Of a stretch of DNA of 64,000 nt, positions 37,155 through 46,754 are shown in pieces. The notes beneath the pieces were generated by a model, which saw only the letters and a program-made list of their open reading frames with translations, did not search any database and had not been told where the DNA came from. The stretch is from contig CAMRHE010000205.1 of the NCBI GenBank assembly GCA_947044405.1, positions 1,240,001-1,304,000 of the forward strand, read 5' to 3'. Source of the DNA: Leptodactylus fallax (lineage: Eukaryota > Chordata > Amphibia > Anura > Leptodactylidae). The translations under genes were made by a program, and so were the position numbers. Positions within the stretch are counted from its first letter, which is position 1; each line of letters starts with the position of its first letter.

Positions 37155-37500
37155 ATTTAAAGAGGACCTTTCACCACCTCCACCAATTCCTGTGCTTTTT
37201 AAGCTCTGTAATGTCAGAAGGGCAGGGTCAAGTCGTGATTCAGTCCTCCAATCAGAGGCAGCCAGTGTCAGAACTCAGAATCACGCCCCTTGTCTGCTCC
37301 TGTCTGACACCGCCCTCCTGACAGTACAGAGACTAAATAGCATATCAGGCACCAAAACTAACAGCTTTGATTGCTCAGGAACAGTGGGGGCTAGAGAAAA
37401 AAATTCCAACTGTGCTGGAATCAGTGGAGCAGCAGCTGATAATCGATGTAAAGAGCTGGACTTGTTTCGATTTTTGTCGGCAACAAAGACTCTGGCGCAT
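37155..37500. repeat. dispersed repeat, 'accacctccaccaa' family, copy 2
   Basis: Begins 'gaggacctttcaccacctcc' and closely matches 54485-54895, including 'tctgacaccgccctcctgacagtacag' and 'gggggctagagaaaaaaattccaactgtgc'. It ends about 200 bp before the CYSTM1 coding exon. Non-coding. Confidence 0.75.
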
Positions 37501-37704
37501 ATGTGAACCCAGCCTTAGATAGGTTAGGGCCTCTTAAATCATATGGGATTATATGGTGTCATATGGAGATACATCGTTTTTTTAAACATTGCTACATCTC
37601 TTAACAAGGTTGCCACTTTGTAAAATATTGTACAGATTATCTGCAAATAGAATTTTATGAGATGTTGAAAGCCTAAATTTTTGTTTTATGCTTTACAGTT
37701 CATC

Positions 37705-38003
37705 ATGAATTATGAAAATCCTCCACCATACTCAGGGGTTAATCCACCAGCACCTTATCCACCATATGGACAACCAGTAGGGGGTCCAGCTCCGTACCCA
37801 GCTCAGTATCCAGCTCAGTACCCAGCTCAGTACCCTGGTTATCCACCTGTTCCTGCGGGGTATCAGCCAGGGCAGCCGGGGGTATCAGCCAGGGCAGCCG
37901 GGGTATCAGCCAGGGCAGCCAGGCTATCAAGGATATCCTCAGTATGACTGGCAAAGCGGTCAACCACCAGCACCCGTGTACATGGAAGCTCCTAAAAATA
38001 CAG
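37705..38003 (+). CDS. CYSTM1: CYSTM1 copy 2, proline/tyrosine-rich coding exon, frameshifted
   Basis: The exon starts after a polypyrimidine tract and CAG acceptor at 37696-37698; the ATG at 37705 opens MNYENPPPYSGVNPPAPYPP, the start typical of vertebrate CYSTM1. Three YPAQ units follow and then three units of a 21-bp repeat encoding YQPGQPG. At the junction of the first and second unit the G run is five long (37878-37882) instead of four, so the literal frame changes by one and ends after about 80 residues (stop 37945-37947). With the register of the other units, the sequence continues through QGYPQYDWQSGQPP to a phase-1 donor (GTATGT at 38004). That phase fits the acceptor at 50117. The exon is longer than in human CYSTM1 (97 residues in all). 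The extra G is either a real allele or mutation, or a homopolymer error in the assembly. Confidence 0.85.
37855..37920 (+). repeat. 21-bp coding tandem repeat, 3 units
   Basis: Units of GGTATCAGCCAGGGCAGCCGG or close variants lie head to tail. Each keeps frame except at the G5 run at 37878-37882. Slippage in such a repeat is a plausible source of the frame change. Confidence 0.9.
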
Positions 38004-38394
38004 GTATGTAGGCAATAAATTACTCCAAACTATTTTTCATGCTACATACTAACTGAATAGCGCAGTATTTTAACCAACTAACATTAAAATTATAATTAGA
38101 AAAACCCTCATAAAAATGTCACTTTTTTATTGCAGGTTTTGAATTTATGGCTCAAGTAAATATAGTTGGCACATGATGCTTTAATAACTTATTAATTTTT
38201 TTCATTGTAGCTTTACGAGACCTTTTTTGTGGGTACATAAGACCTTTTTCTGGCATCTGAATTTTAAGGTTTATGGCGTTTATCATGTCGAATAAATAAT
38301 GTACTAATTTTATCTTTGGAATTGTTACAGATGTGGTGATACCAAGTGTGTGTATGTGGTTTTTTTTGTATTTTTTTTTGGTTTTTTTTTCATT

Positions 38395-39345
38395 AGCAAG
38401 AAAAAAAAACTTCTATAAAATGACTTGTGGGCTACGGTCAGTATTGAGCACAGCATCTAGTGGTTAAATGGCAAGTATGCTTTCTGATTGATAATGCGTG
38501 GGTGATATCATGAACATAAGTCCATGGTACCCCCTCCCCTGGTGTTAAATGAAGTCACAGGAACAGGAGAATAAAAACATCATTCACTTCTCCCCTACAC
38601 ACTGGTTAAAGTGAAGCTGCGAGTATATGCAGCCCCACTTTACCCAGTGATATCTCAAGCTCTAGCTGGGTTACAGACAAGATTAATAATAGTAATAGTG
38701 CCATTTTCTCAGAGGCGCATGGGTGCTGCCGTGACAGCGGGGAGCTTATTGAATGCTCCCAGGCTTGTCTGTTATAGCTTTGTATTACAAGCAGTTCTAT
38801 GCATTGCAGTGTATTGTTTTAGTTATCAGCTCCCCTACGGGGTCTAATTAAATAATTAAAAATTGGAATCATCCCCCTTTTCCCTGGAACACATATAAAA
38901 ATATTTTTCCCAAATGGTGAATGCCATCACAGGAGAAAAAAAAATCAAAAGAACCTAAACCACCATTTTTTGCTGTTTTGCCTCTCTTACTTTTTAATAA
39001 AAAGCGATCAAAGCAATAGACATTCCCCAAAATAGTATAACTAAAAAGCATATCTGACCCTGCAAAAAAAGACACCTAATGCATCCCCATACGTGGAAAT
39101 GTATAAAAGTTATGGGTATTGGTATCACCGGATTCGTACTGAACCATAGAATACAGATGACATGTCATTTTGTGCTGCAAAAAATATTAAATGGTACCAT
39201 TACGAAATTCACTTTGTCCTGCAAACATTTAAACTCTCATATGGCCCTGTGACCCGAAAAATAAAAAAGTTATGGTGTTTGGAAGGTGGGGAGTCAAAAA
39301 CGAAAATCGAAAAATGCCTACGGCCAAGATCACGGCTCTAGTCCC
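38395..39345. mobile_element. degraded non-autonomous DNA element related to 23798-24931
   Basis: Shares 'aggctcccgcctgtcac'-like, 'acatataaaaatatttttccc' and 'ccccaaaatagtataactaaaaag' segments with the other members. The TACCGTATTT ends are not visible here. Confidence 0.55.
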
Positions 39346-40319
39346 TGTGGCTTAGTTAGAGCCATTTAAAGTGTTTGCTCCCTCTGCAGTGTCCCTGAAT
39401 GTATCCTGCTTGGCGTAAACTGTAGTGCACTTTGCTCAAACCCCGAGCTGGATTTGTTCAGAATTTTAGGGGGCTAAATGGATTTTCTACAATTTTGCTT
39501 AGGTTGAAGAAGTTCAAAGTTCAACAACACAGTGCACAGAGCCTTCTGCTTCTGGTCTGTACGCTGTATAGTTATTGTGTCAGGGACAGCAAGAACAGCT
39601 GAGCACTGGGTGTTCTGGCATGGTAGGAATGGTACCTCCTGATGATATGGCTATGTAAAGGGGCCTCTAGGCTTTTCTGCAAACAAAAGAGAAAACAGAT
39701 AAACATATCAAATGCTTAAGTAAAATTTCTTTTGAGAACTCTGTCGGTCAAACCCAGCAATTTCAAATATTGGTTGTTTTTTGGACAACACGTCACATTT
39801 GCAGAGCCGCTAAGATGCTGGTAAATGGAATATCTTGGGAGGTGACCACATTTTGAAAACGGCACCACTGAACGAATTTATCAAGGGGCATATTTAACTT
39901 TAGTTTTCCAGATGTGAATGGACACCCTATGGTGAAAAGTGAATTAGGGGATTTAGTTATTTGTGTACAAGCTATGATTTTTTTTTCTGGTTATTGTAGT
40001 TATGAGGGTTTTTTTTGTGGGATGATATGCATTTTCTAATGAACTGGCATTGCTTTTTAACATGTAAAAATTTTTTGCCACTCACTATACAGCACAAGTA
40101 ACATGTTACCTTAATTCTATGGGTTGGTACGATTAAATCGATACCTAATTAATTTTTTTATGTGTGTTCATATTAATTTTTGCAGAATAAAAATCCATTT
40201 GGGAAGCAAAATCAATTGATTTTGCACCGCCATCTTCTGAGAGGCAAAACCTTTTTATTTTCCTGTTGAGGGAGCTGGTTGAGTGCTTATTTTTTGTGAT
40301 ATTTATAATTTTTTATAGT
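39346..40319. other. no gene seen (intron)
   Basis: Intronic sequence with no recognisable repeat or exon. The ends of the flanking elements are not sharply defined. Confidence 0.4.
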
Positions 40320-41945
40320 TTCAAATAAGGTTTTAGTACAGAAATAAAAATAACAGCAAAACTGTACAGGTTGAATTGACAATGAACCCCAAGCAGGGGG
40401 CTAAAGGCAGTATGAAAAGGGAAAATGAGGACCAAATGCACAGCAGATATGTACATATTCATACAATATAAAATACAATGTACAAGCTGTGATGTTCTGA
40501 CCAAGGCAGAAACAAAACCTAAACAGGGGAGGGGGAAAAAGGAAAAGAAAGGGAAATAGAGAACTATAGACCACCAGGAGGTATAAGGGTAATCAACAAT
40601 ATACATATATCATTCCAAATTCGTCGAGACTCTAGGAGATGAAGAGATGGCTGATTCCAGGCCCTGCGGGGCTGCATAATCCAGCCAGGGGTGCCAGAAA
40701 CATTTTAATAATTCCAGGTAGGGGCACCCGCCAGGGTTGAAACTGTAGGAAGTTGAGCTAATCGGGCGGCCCTATAATACAAAGGAAAATTGGGGAGGGA
40801 AATGCCACCTTGACGGCGATGATAAAACATCTGTTTCTGAGATATACGTGGGTGTTTACCATTCCAGATAAATCTTGAGATTTGAGTGTGTAAAGAATTG
40901 AAGGCCAGCTTAGGGATAGGGATGTGAAGGGAGCAAAACAAATATAAGAATCTGGGCAGAGTCACCATTTTAATAGCATGGACTCTTCCTAACCAAGAGA
41001 CCGAAGGGGAGTTCCAGGATTTCAGATCATGTGACAGTCGCTCTAGCATGGCAGAATAATTCCATCGGAATAGAGAAGACTGGTGAGGAGTCGAGTTGAC
41101 CCCCAGGTAAGTCAGGTAGCGGTCACATTTCTGGAAGCCATAGTTTGACAGTATCAGGTTCTGAGTAACTTCTGGGATATTAAGAAACATCGTTTCCCAC
41201 TTGTCAGCATTTACCTTTAGACCAAAGAGAAGTTCAGATTTGCATAGTGAATTAAACTAGGTAGACTGACATGTGGGTGAGGGGTTGTAAATAAGATATA
41301 ATCTGCAAATAAACTAAGTTTATAAGACTGGGAGCTTATTTCAAAACCTCTGATATCTGGGCGAGATCTGATCGCTTGAGCCAAATGCTCCATTGCTAAG
41401 GCCAATAAAGCCGAGGAGCGGGGGGCAACCCTGACAAGTGCCCCGGGCAATAGGAATAGGGGAAGGAGAGGTGGTAGGGAGCTTAAATTACGCTATTGGA
41501 ATGTCATAAAGAAGAGATAAGGTAGAAATTAAAGAGGGTGGGAAGCCAAATGCATGCAGAGTCCGAAATAGGTAGGGCCAGGAGACAGTGTCAAAAGTTT
41601 TCTCTATATCGAGCGCTATAACGTTTAATGTGGGAAGCATGTATAATGTTAAGGGCTGTACGAATATTATCGGCGGCTTTTCGGGTTGGGATGAATCCGA
41701 CCTGGTCTCTATGAATAAGGTCCGGTAGGCAGTGATTAATCATCCGGGCCAATATAGATGTAAAAATTTTTAAATCAAGGTTGAGGACGGAAATAGGGCG
41801 GTAGTTTTTAGGGGACAACGGGTTTCTTTTTGGTTTGGGTATAACTGCAACCTGTGCAGCATAGAATTCCAGGGGCATCTTGGAGCCCTGGAAAAGGAAA
41901 TTACAATAAGAAGTAATATGGGGGAGTAGTAAGTGGGCAAACAAG
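40320..41945 (-). pseudogene. L1-type LINE fragment (ORF2 reverse transcriptase and C-terminal part)
   Basis: Minus-strand pieces in order: FYAAQVAVIPKPKRNPLSPK, NYRPISVLNLDLKIFTSILA, RDQVGFIPTRKAADNIR; then ALLALAMEHLAQAIRSRPDI and LSLFADYILF; then KCDRYLTYLG, SWLGRVHAIKMVTLPRFLYL and FIWNGKHPRI. These are hallmarks of L1-clade ORF2. The catalytic FADD box reads FADY, so one of the two metal-binding Asp residues is lost. Frames shift between blocks and the 5' part (endonuclease, ORF1) is missing. Confidence 0.88.
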
Positions 41946-42259
41946 AGAATTGATGCAAACAAGAGTGATTTATTCACTTGAGTAATGCGTAGAGTATAAC
42001 GTGACGTGTCGGTCCTATTCAGACCTTCATCAGACTCTGGAAGAAGTAAGATAAGTCTAAAGATGATCACATACAGTGGTAGATGAGCTGCAAGTGGAAT
42101 AGCGGGTATCTGCAGTAAAACACAGCGCTGAAGCCACAGGTAGTGACATCGCATGCCCTTCGCTGATTAGCCTCAGTGGTCATAATTACGGTGGATGCCG
42201 GGTCTTTAAACATGGAGGCTTCTCTGCTGCAAAGCAGCTGCCATAGCCACTGGATATTC
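41946..42259. other. unassigned, repeat-like
   Basis: Contains 'cctattcagaccttcatcagactctgg', a motif common near repeat ends in frogs, and a piece of the 4828-5296 family ('gccttcgctgattagcctcag'). No gene. Confidence 0.35.
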
Positions 42260-43005
42260 ACTGTAATGTACAGCGAAGACCCGACGCTAATGCCCGCAAT
42301 TGATATACCCCCCAAAGTTTAAAAAAAATAAATAAAAATAAAAAAACTGCCCCCAAGGCTGGTCCCCATTGGCCCCCGTACCTCTGATGTTGTGGGTCAT
42401 CTCCTGCGATCTCACCTGTTCCTTTGGCAGCCGAAAGCCTTCTGAAGGTACTCAGGCCTGCCATAGCAATATTACTATTGAGGCTGGTCTATGATCAGCT
42501 TCAATAGTAATAAGGTGAAAGTCCCATTCACTGCAATACAGATCAGTAAGATTAGATTATTGCAGGTTCAAGCCCCCTAGGGGACTAATAAAGTAGTAAA
42601 AATAAATAAATTAATTAAAGTTTTTAAAAATATATAAAAGAATATAAAAACCTAAAAATTCAGATCACCCCCCCCCTTTCCCTAGATTTAAAATAAAGAC
42701 AAATAAATAAACAAAAACAAACATAAATTATACATCTCCACATCCGAAAACGTCAGGTCTACAAACATGTATAAAAATATTTTTCCCATACAGCGAATGC
42801 TGTAGCAAGAAAAAAAAAGTCAAAAGAACCGTATTTTTGCCAGTGAAAACATTAGACATTCCCCAAAATGCCATAAATAAAAAGTACATCTGGCCCCGCA
42901 AAAAAAGACATGTTATACATCCCCGTACAGGGAAATATAAAAAAGTTACTGGTGGCAGAATATGGCGACTCGAAAAATGTGTGTATGTATTATGTGTGTG
43001 GATAT

Positions 43006-43052
<47 letters not shown>

Positions 43053-43345
43053 TATAATTTGGTATCCTCAGAATCGTACTGACCCATAGAATACAGGTGG
43101 CATGTCATTTTGGATGCACAGTGAATGCCATAAAAACAAAGCCCGTAAGAAAATCGCACAAAAGCGATTCCCCCCAAAATCCCCCCCCTTCTGAATTTTT
43201 TTTTCAGCTTCCCAGTACATCATACAGAATGTTAAATGGTACCATTACAAAGTACAATTTGTCCTGCAAACATTAAACCCTCATGGCTCTGTGAAAAATA
43301 AGTTATGGGGTTTGGAAAGTGGGGAGATGAAAATGCCTGCAGTGG
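42260..43345. mobile_element. degraded non-autonomous DNA element related to 23798-24931
   Basis: Carries 'cctaggggactaataaagtag', 'acatgtataaaaatatttttccc', 'ccccgcaaaaaaagacatg' and 'atcgtactgacccatagaatacagg', all shared with the other members. An expanded TA microsatellite lies inside. Confidence 0.65.
43009..43048. repeat. (TA)n microsatellite
   Basis: About 20 uninterrupted TA units after 'gatatagaga'. Confidence 0.95.
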
Positions 43346-43357
43346 CAAGGGGTTAAA

Positions 43358-43732
43358 GGGATTGTTCGGTATTAGACCAATATTAAGAGACAAATGTTAT
43401 ATTTTATATAATGAAAAGTTATACAAATTTCCAATATACTTTCTGTAAGAATTCCTTCTGGTTTTCTAGATTTCTGCTTGCTTTGTGGATGTCCATGGCC
43501 ATTCATGGTCATGTGGTGATACACAGCTGCACAGCTCGTTACTAGACAGATATCTGATTACTGTGCTGTGCTTTATCAACTGCAAATAAGCAGAATGAAT
43601 GAAAGCGAGCAGATGAAGAAAACCATGAGGAATTGATACAGAAAGTATACTGGAAAATTGTATTTTTATTATACAAACCATAACATTTGTCTCTCTTAAT
43701 ATTGGTCTGGAACTGGACAACCCCTATAAGAA
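43358..43732. mobile_element. complete foldback element, 'ggttgtccag' type
   Basis: Left 'attagaccaatattaagagacaaatgtta' matches inverted right 'taacatttgtctctcttaatattgg'. Inner arms also match ('ttccaatatactttctgt' against 'acagaaagtatactgg'). 375 bp, non-coding. It is the intact relative of the element carrying the 16-bp array at 19 kb. Confidence 0.88.
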
Positions 43733-43989
43733 GTCTTTCCTTTACCATGATGGGGGGAAATATGAGTGTGCTGAGATCTGGGGGGACACTTATATACTTT
43801 TTAGTGGCTTTTCATAGAAAATTATGTTTCAGGCATGTGTGGCAGAGGCCAGACAAGACAATGTTCTCTGATATCCCATGTTTATTCCCTGTGTTACAGT
43901 CAAACAAGTGGTAAAGAAATATAGAGTAAGATGGTTCATTAAAAAATTGTCCACTAGCGGACAGCAGTGTCAGGCAGAAACTCCTGTTA

Positions 43990-44195
43990 GGCTGAAGCCC
44001 CACGTTGCGGAAACGCAGCTTTTTTTTTTTTTTTTTTGAGCCAAAGCCAGGAGTGAACTGAGCAGAAGAGAAAAGTATAAGAACTTCCTATATATTTCCC
44101 ATTCCTTGTGTAGACATTCTTGGCTTTGGCTCAAAAAAACACAACAAAAACTGCAACAGAAAAAGCTGCATTTCTGCAACATGGGGCCTCAATTT
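43990..44195. mobile_element. MITE, 'aaggccccacg / catggggcct' family
   Basis: Ends 'aggctgaagccccacgttgc' and 'gcaacatggggcctc'. Inverted 'gccaaagccaggagtg' and 'cattcttggctttggctc' arms; T18 run at 44020-44037. It lies just left of the Tc1-type insertion. Confidence 0.75.
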
Positions 44196-44244
44196 CCAAT
44201 GTATGGAACAAGCATAAGAGCGTTTCAGTCAGAAAATAGGTGTA

Positions 44245-45798
44245 CAGTCATGGCCAAAAGTTTTGAGAATGACACAAATATTCTATTTTCACATGATCTG
44301 CTACCCTCTGGTTTTTATGTGTGTTTGTCAGATGTTTTTATCACATACAGAAATAGAATTGCATTCATATTATGAGCAACAGAAGCTTATATTGACAGTT
44401 AGAATGAGTTAATGCAGCAAGTCAATATTTGCAGTGTTGACCTTTCTTCTTCAGGACCTCTGCAATTCTCCCTGCCATGCTCTCAATCAACTTCTGGACC
44501 AAATCCTGACTGATAGCAGTCCATTCTTGCAGAATCAATGCTTTAATTTTGTCTGAATTTGTTGGTTTTTGTTTGTCCACCCGTCTCTTGATGATTGACC
44601 ACAAGTTCTCAATGGGATTAAGATCTGGGGAGTTTCCAGGCCATGGACCCAAAATCTCTATGTTTTGTTCCCTGAGCCATTTAGTTATCACCTTTGCTTT
44701 ATGGCAAGGTGCTCCATCATGCTGGAAAAGGCATTGTTGAGCGCCAAACTGCTCTTGGACGGTTGGGAGAAGTTGCTCTTGGAGGACATTCTGGTACCAT
44801 TCTTTATTCATGGCTGTGTTTTTAGGCAAGACTGTGAGAGAGCCGATTCCCTTGGCTGAGAAGCAACCCCACACATGAATGGTTTCAGGATGCTTTACAG
44901 TTGGCATGAGACGAGACTGGTGGTAGCGCTCACCTCTTCTTCTCCGAATAAGCTGTTTTCCAGATGTTCCAAACAATCGAAAAGGGGATTCATCAGAGAA
45001 AATGACTTTACCCCAGTCCTCAGCAGTCCACTCCCTGTACCTTTTGCAGAATATCAGTCTGTCCCTGATGTTTTTTCTGGAGAGAAGTGGCTTCTTTGCT
45101 GCCCTCCTTGAGACCAGGCCTTGCTCCAAGAGTCTCCGCCTCACAGTGCGTGCAGATGCACTCACACCTGCCTGCTGCCATTCCTCAGCAAGCTCTGCAC
45201 TGCTGGTAGCCCCATCCCGCAGCTGAAACACTTTTAAGAGACGGTCCTGCCGCTTGCTGGTCTTTCTTGGGCGCCCTGGAGCCTTTTTGGCACCAATGGA
45301 ACCTCTCTCCTTGAAGTTCTTGATGATGCGATAGATTGTTGACTGAGGTGCAATCTTTCTAGCTGCAATACTCTTCCCAGTTAGGCCATTTTTGTGCAGT
45401 GCAATGATGACTGCACGTGTTTCTTTAGAGATAACCATGGTTAACAGAAGAGAAACAAGGATGGCAAGCACCAGCCTCCTTTTAAAGTGTCCAGTGGTGT
45501 CATTCTTACTTAATCATGACAGATTGATCTCCAGCCCACCCACACCTGTGTTAATGGAGCAATCACTGAAACGATGTTAGGTGGTCCTTTTAAGGCAGGG
45601 CTGCAATGATGTTGAAATGTGTTTTGGGGGATAAAGTTCATTTTCTAGGCAAATATTGACTTTGCAAGTAATTGCTGTTAAGCTGATCACTCTTTATAAC
45701 ATTCTGGAGTATATGCAAATTGCCATTAGAAAAACTGAAGCAGTAGACTTTGTAAAAATTAATATTTGTATCATTCTCAAAACTTTTGGCCATGACTG
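44245..45798 (-). mobile_element. complete Tc1/mariner-type element, 1.55 kb, with intact transposase
   Basis: Both ends begin CAGTCATGGCCAAAAGTTTT in inverted orientation and stay alike for about 40 bases ('gagaatgacacaaatatt' against 'gagaatgatacaaatatt'). TA flanks both (44243-44244; 45799-45800). A single uninterrupted transposase frame fills most of the interior. The well matched ends and the open frame point to a recent insertion. It lies in the CYSTM1 intron, antisense to the host gene. Confidence 0.95.
44422..45438 (-). CDS. Tc1/mariner-type transposase, uninterrupted, DD35E spacing
   Basis: This enzyme would cut the element out at its terminal repeats and join it at TA sites. The frame is open from 45471 but I prefer the Met at 45438 (MVISKETRAVIIALHKNG), giving 338 residues, the normal size for Tc1 enzymes. 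The N-terminal helix-turn-helix part covers roughly residues 1-110, with a GRPRKTS AT-hook-like motif near residue 55. The catalytic triad is complete: Asp in VIFSDESPFRLFG, Asp in LFQHDGAPCHKAK, Glu in [12 protein letters not shown] count 35 residues between the second Asp and the Glu (one more than in Sleeping Beauty-type DD34E enzymes), owing to an added residue in GPWPGNSP. DD35E Tc1/mariner enzymes have been described as a separate family in vertebrates; whether this belongs there needs a tree. No stop or frame change is visible, so activity is possible but untested. Confidence 0.93.
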   Translation of the reverse strand: MVISKETRAVIIALHKNGLTGKSIAARKIAPQSTIYRIIKNFKERGSIGAKKAPGRPRKTSKRQDRLLKVFQLRDGATSSAELAEEWQQAGVSASARTVRRRLLEQGLVSRRAAKKPLLSRKNIRDRLIFCKRYREWTAEDWGKVIFSDESPFRLFGTSGKQLIRRRRGERYHQSRLMPTVKHPETIHVWGCFSAKGIGSLTVLPKNTAMNKEWYQNVLQEQLLPTVQEQFGAQQCLFQHDGAPCHKAKVITKWLREQNIEILGPWPGNSPDLNPIENLWSIIKRRVDKQKPTNSDKIKALILQEWTAISQDLVQKLIESMAGRIAEVLKKKGQHCKY

Positions 45799-45887
45799 TA
45801 GTACTCTCTGAGGTGAAAGTAGGTACATTAGTTTCAAAGGCTCCAGAGTCCAACTAGTGGAACCCTTTCTGAGTCCTGAGTAACGCT

Positions 45888-46146
45888 ACGTTCACACTAA
45901 TGTTCGGCTTTCCGTACTTCAGGTCCGCTTGGGGACCCGAAAAAAGGAAAGCTAGCCCACTTAAAAAGCGGTTACCCGCAGGCCCCATAGACTATAATGG
46001 GGTCTGCCGGGTTCCCGCCCGAAAAGGCAGAAAAATGCAGAGCAGGGCAAAAATACTTGCAGGACTTTTCTCTCTGCATTTTTTAAGCGGGTTCAGGGAT
46101 GGAAACCCCAAACGGAGCTCGAACGCTGGTGTGAATCCAGCCTAAG
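45888..46146. mobile_element. MITE, 'gttcacac / gtgtgaatcc' family
   Basis: Ends 'gctacgttcacactaatgttcgg' and 'cgaacgctggtgtgaatccagcc'. Internal 'ccccatagactataatgggg' palindrome as in the related copies. Confidence 0.8.
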
Positions 46147-46331
46147 AGCAGCTGCCCTAATGTGACTGGAGTAATGAGAATCTGTTACAAATGTCCATCC
46201 ACTTTGTGATGGGAGTTCATGGCAGACTCCCTGCTGGAGCAGATAGCATAGCCCTGAGGTGCGGGTGAAGGAGGACCAGGACAGAAGATAATGTTTCAGT
46301 TGACAGTGATGTCTCTGCTATCCAGCAGAGT

Positions 46332-46362
<31 letters not shown>

Positions 46363-46754
46363 CAGATTTATTACATTTTTATTATATTATTCTTAAATCA
46401 GTATCAATGTGTATTATGCATGGCAGTAACATGTTGACAGCCTACAAGGCTTTAGCAACCATCAATACACCTTTTTTAACCCTTTTTTTTTTTACCATTT
46501 TAAAGGGTTGAATCTTTTTTGTTTTTGTATCACCATGACTTTTTTATTTTTACTAGCCGTATGATTGATTGTCTTTTGTAGTATAATCTCTGTGTTTTAT
46601 TGAGACAAAAAAAACACAATTCTTACAGCAGAGTAAGGGCATGTTCTTGTTGCCTACTTATTTATTCAGTTTTGTTGGGATGAGGGGGGATGAACAAAAA
46701 CTGCGATTTTGCACTGTTTACCTATTTTTTTGGCATTCATCATATGAGTACCAA
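46147..46754. other. no gene seen (intron)
   Basis: T-rich intronic DNA with a T run at 46337-46361. Confidence 0.45.

Noticed and set aside
42728..43177. 149-codon minus-strand frame with a Tyr-Ile run
   Set aside because: The run is the (TA)n microsatellite; the rest is a non-coding DNA element.
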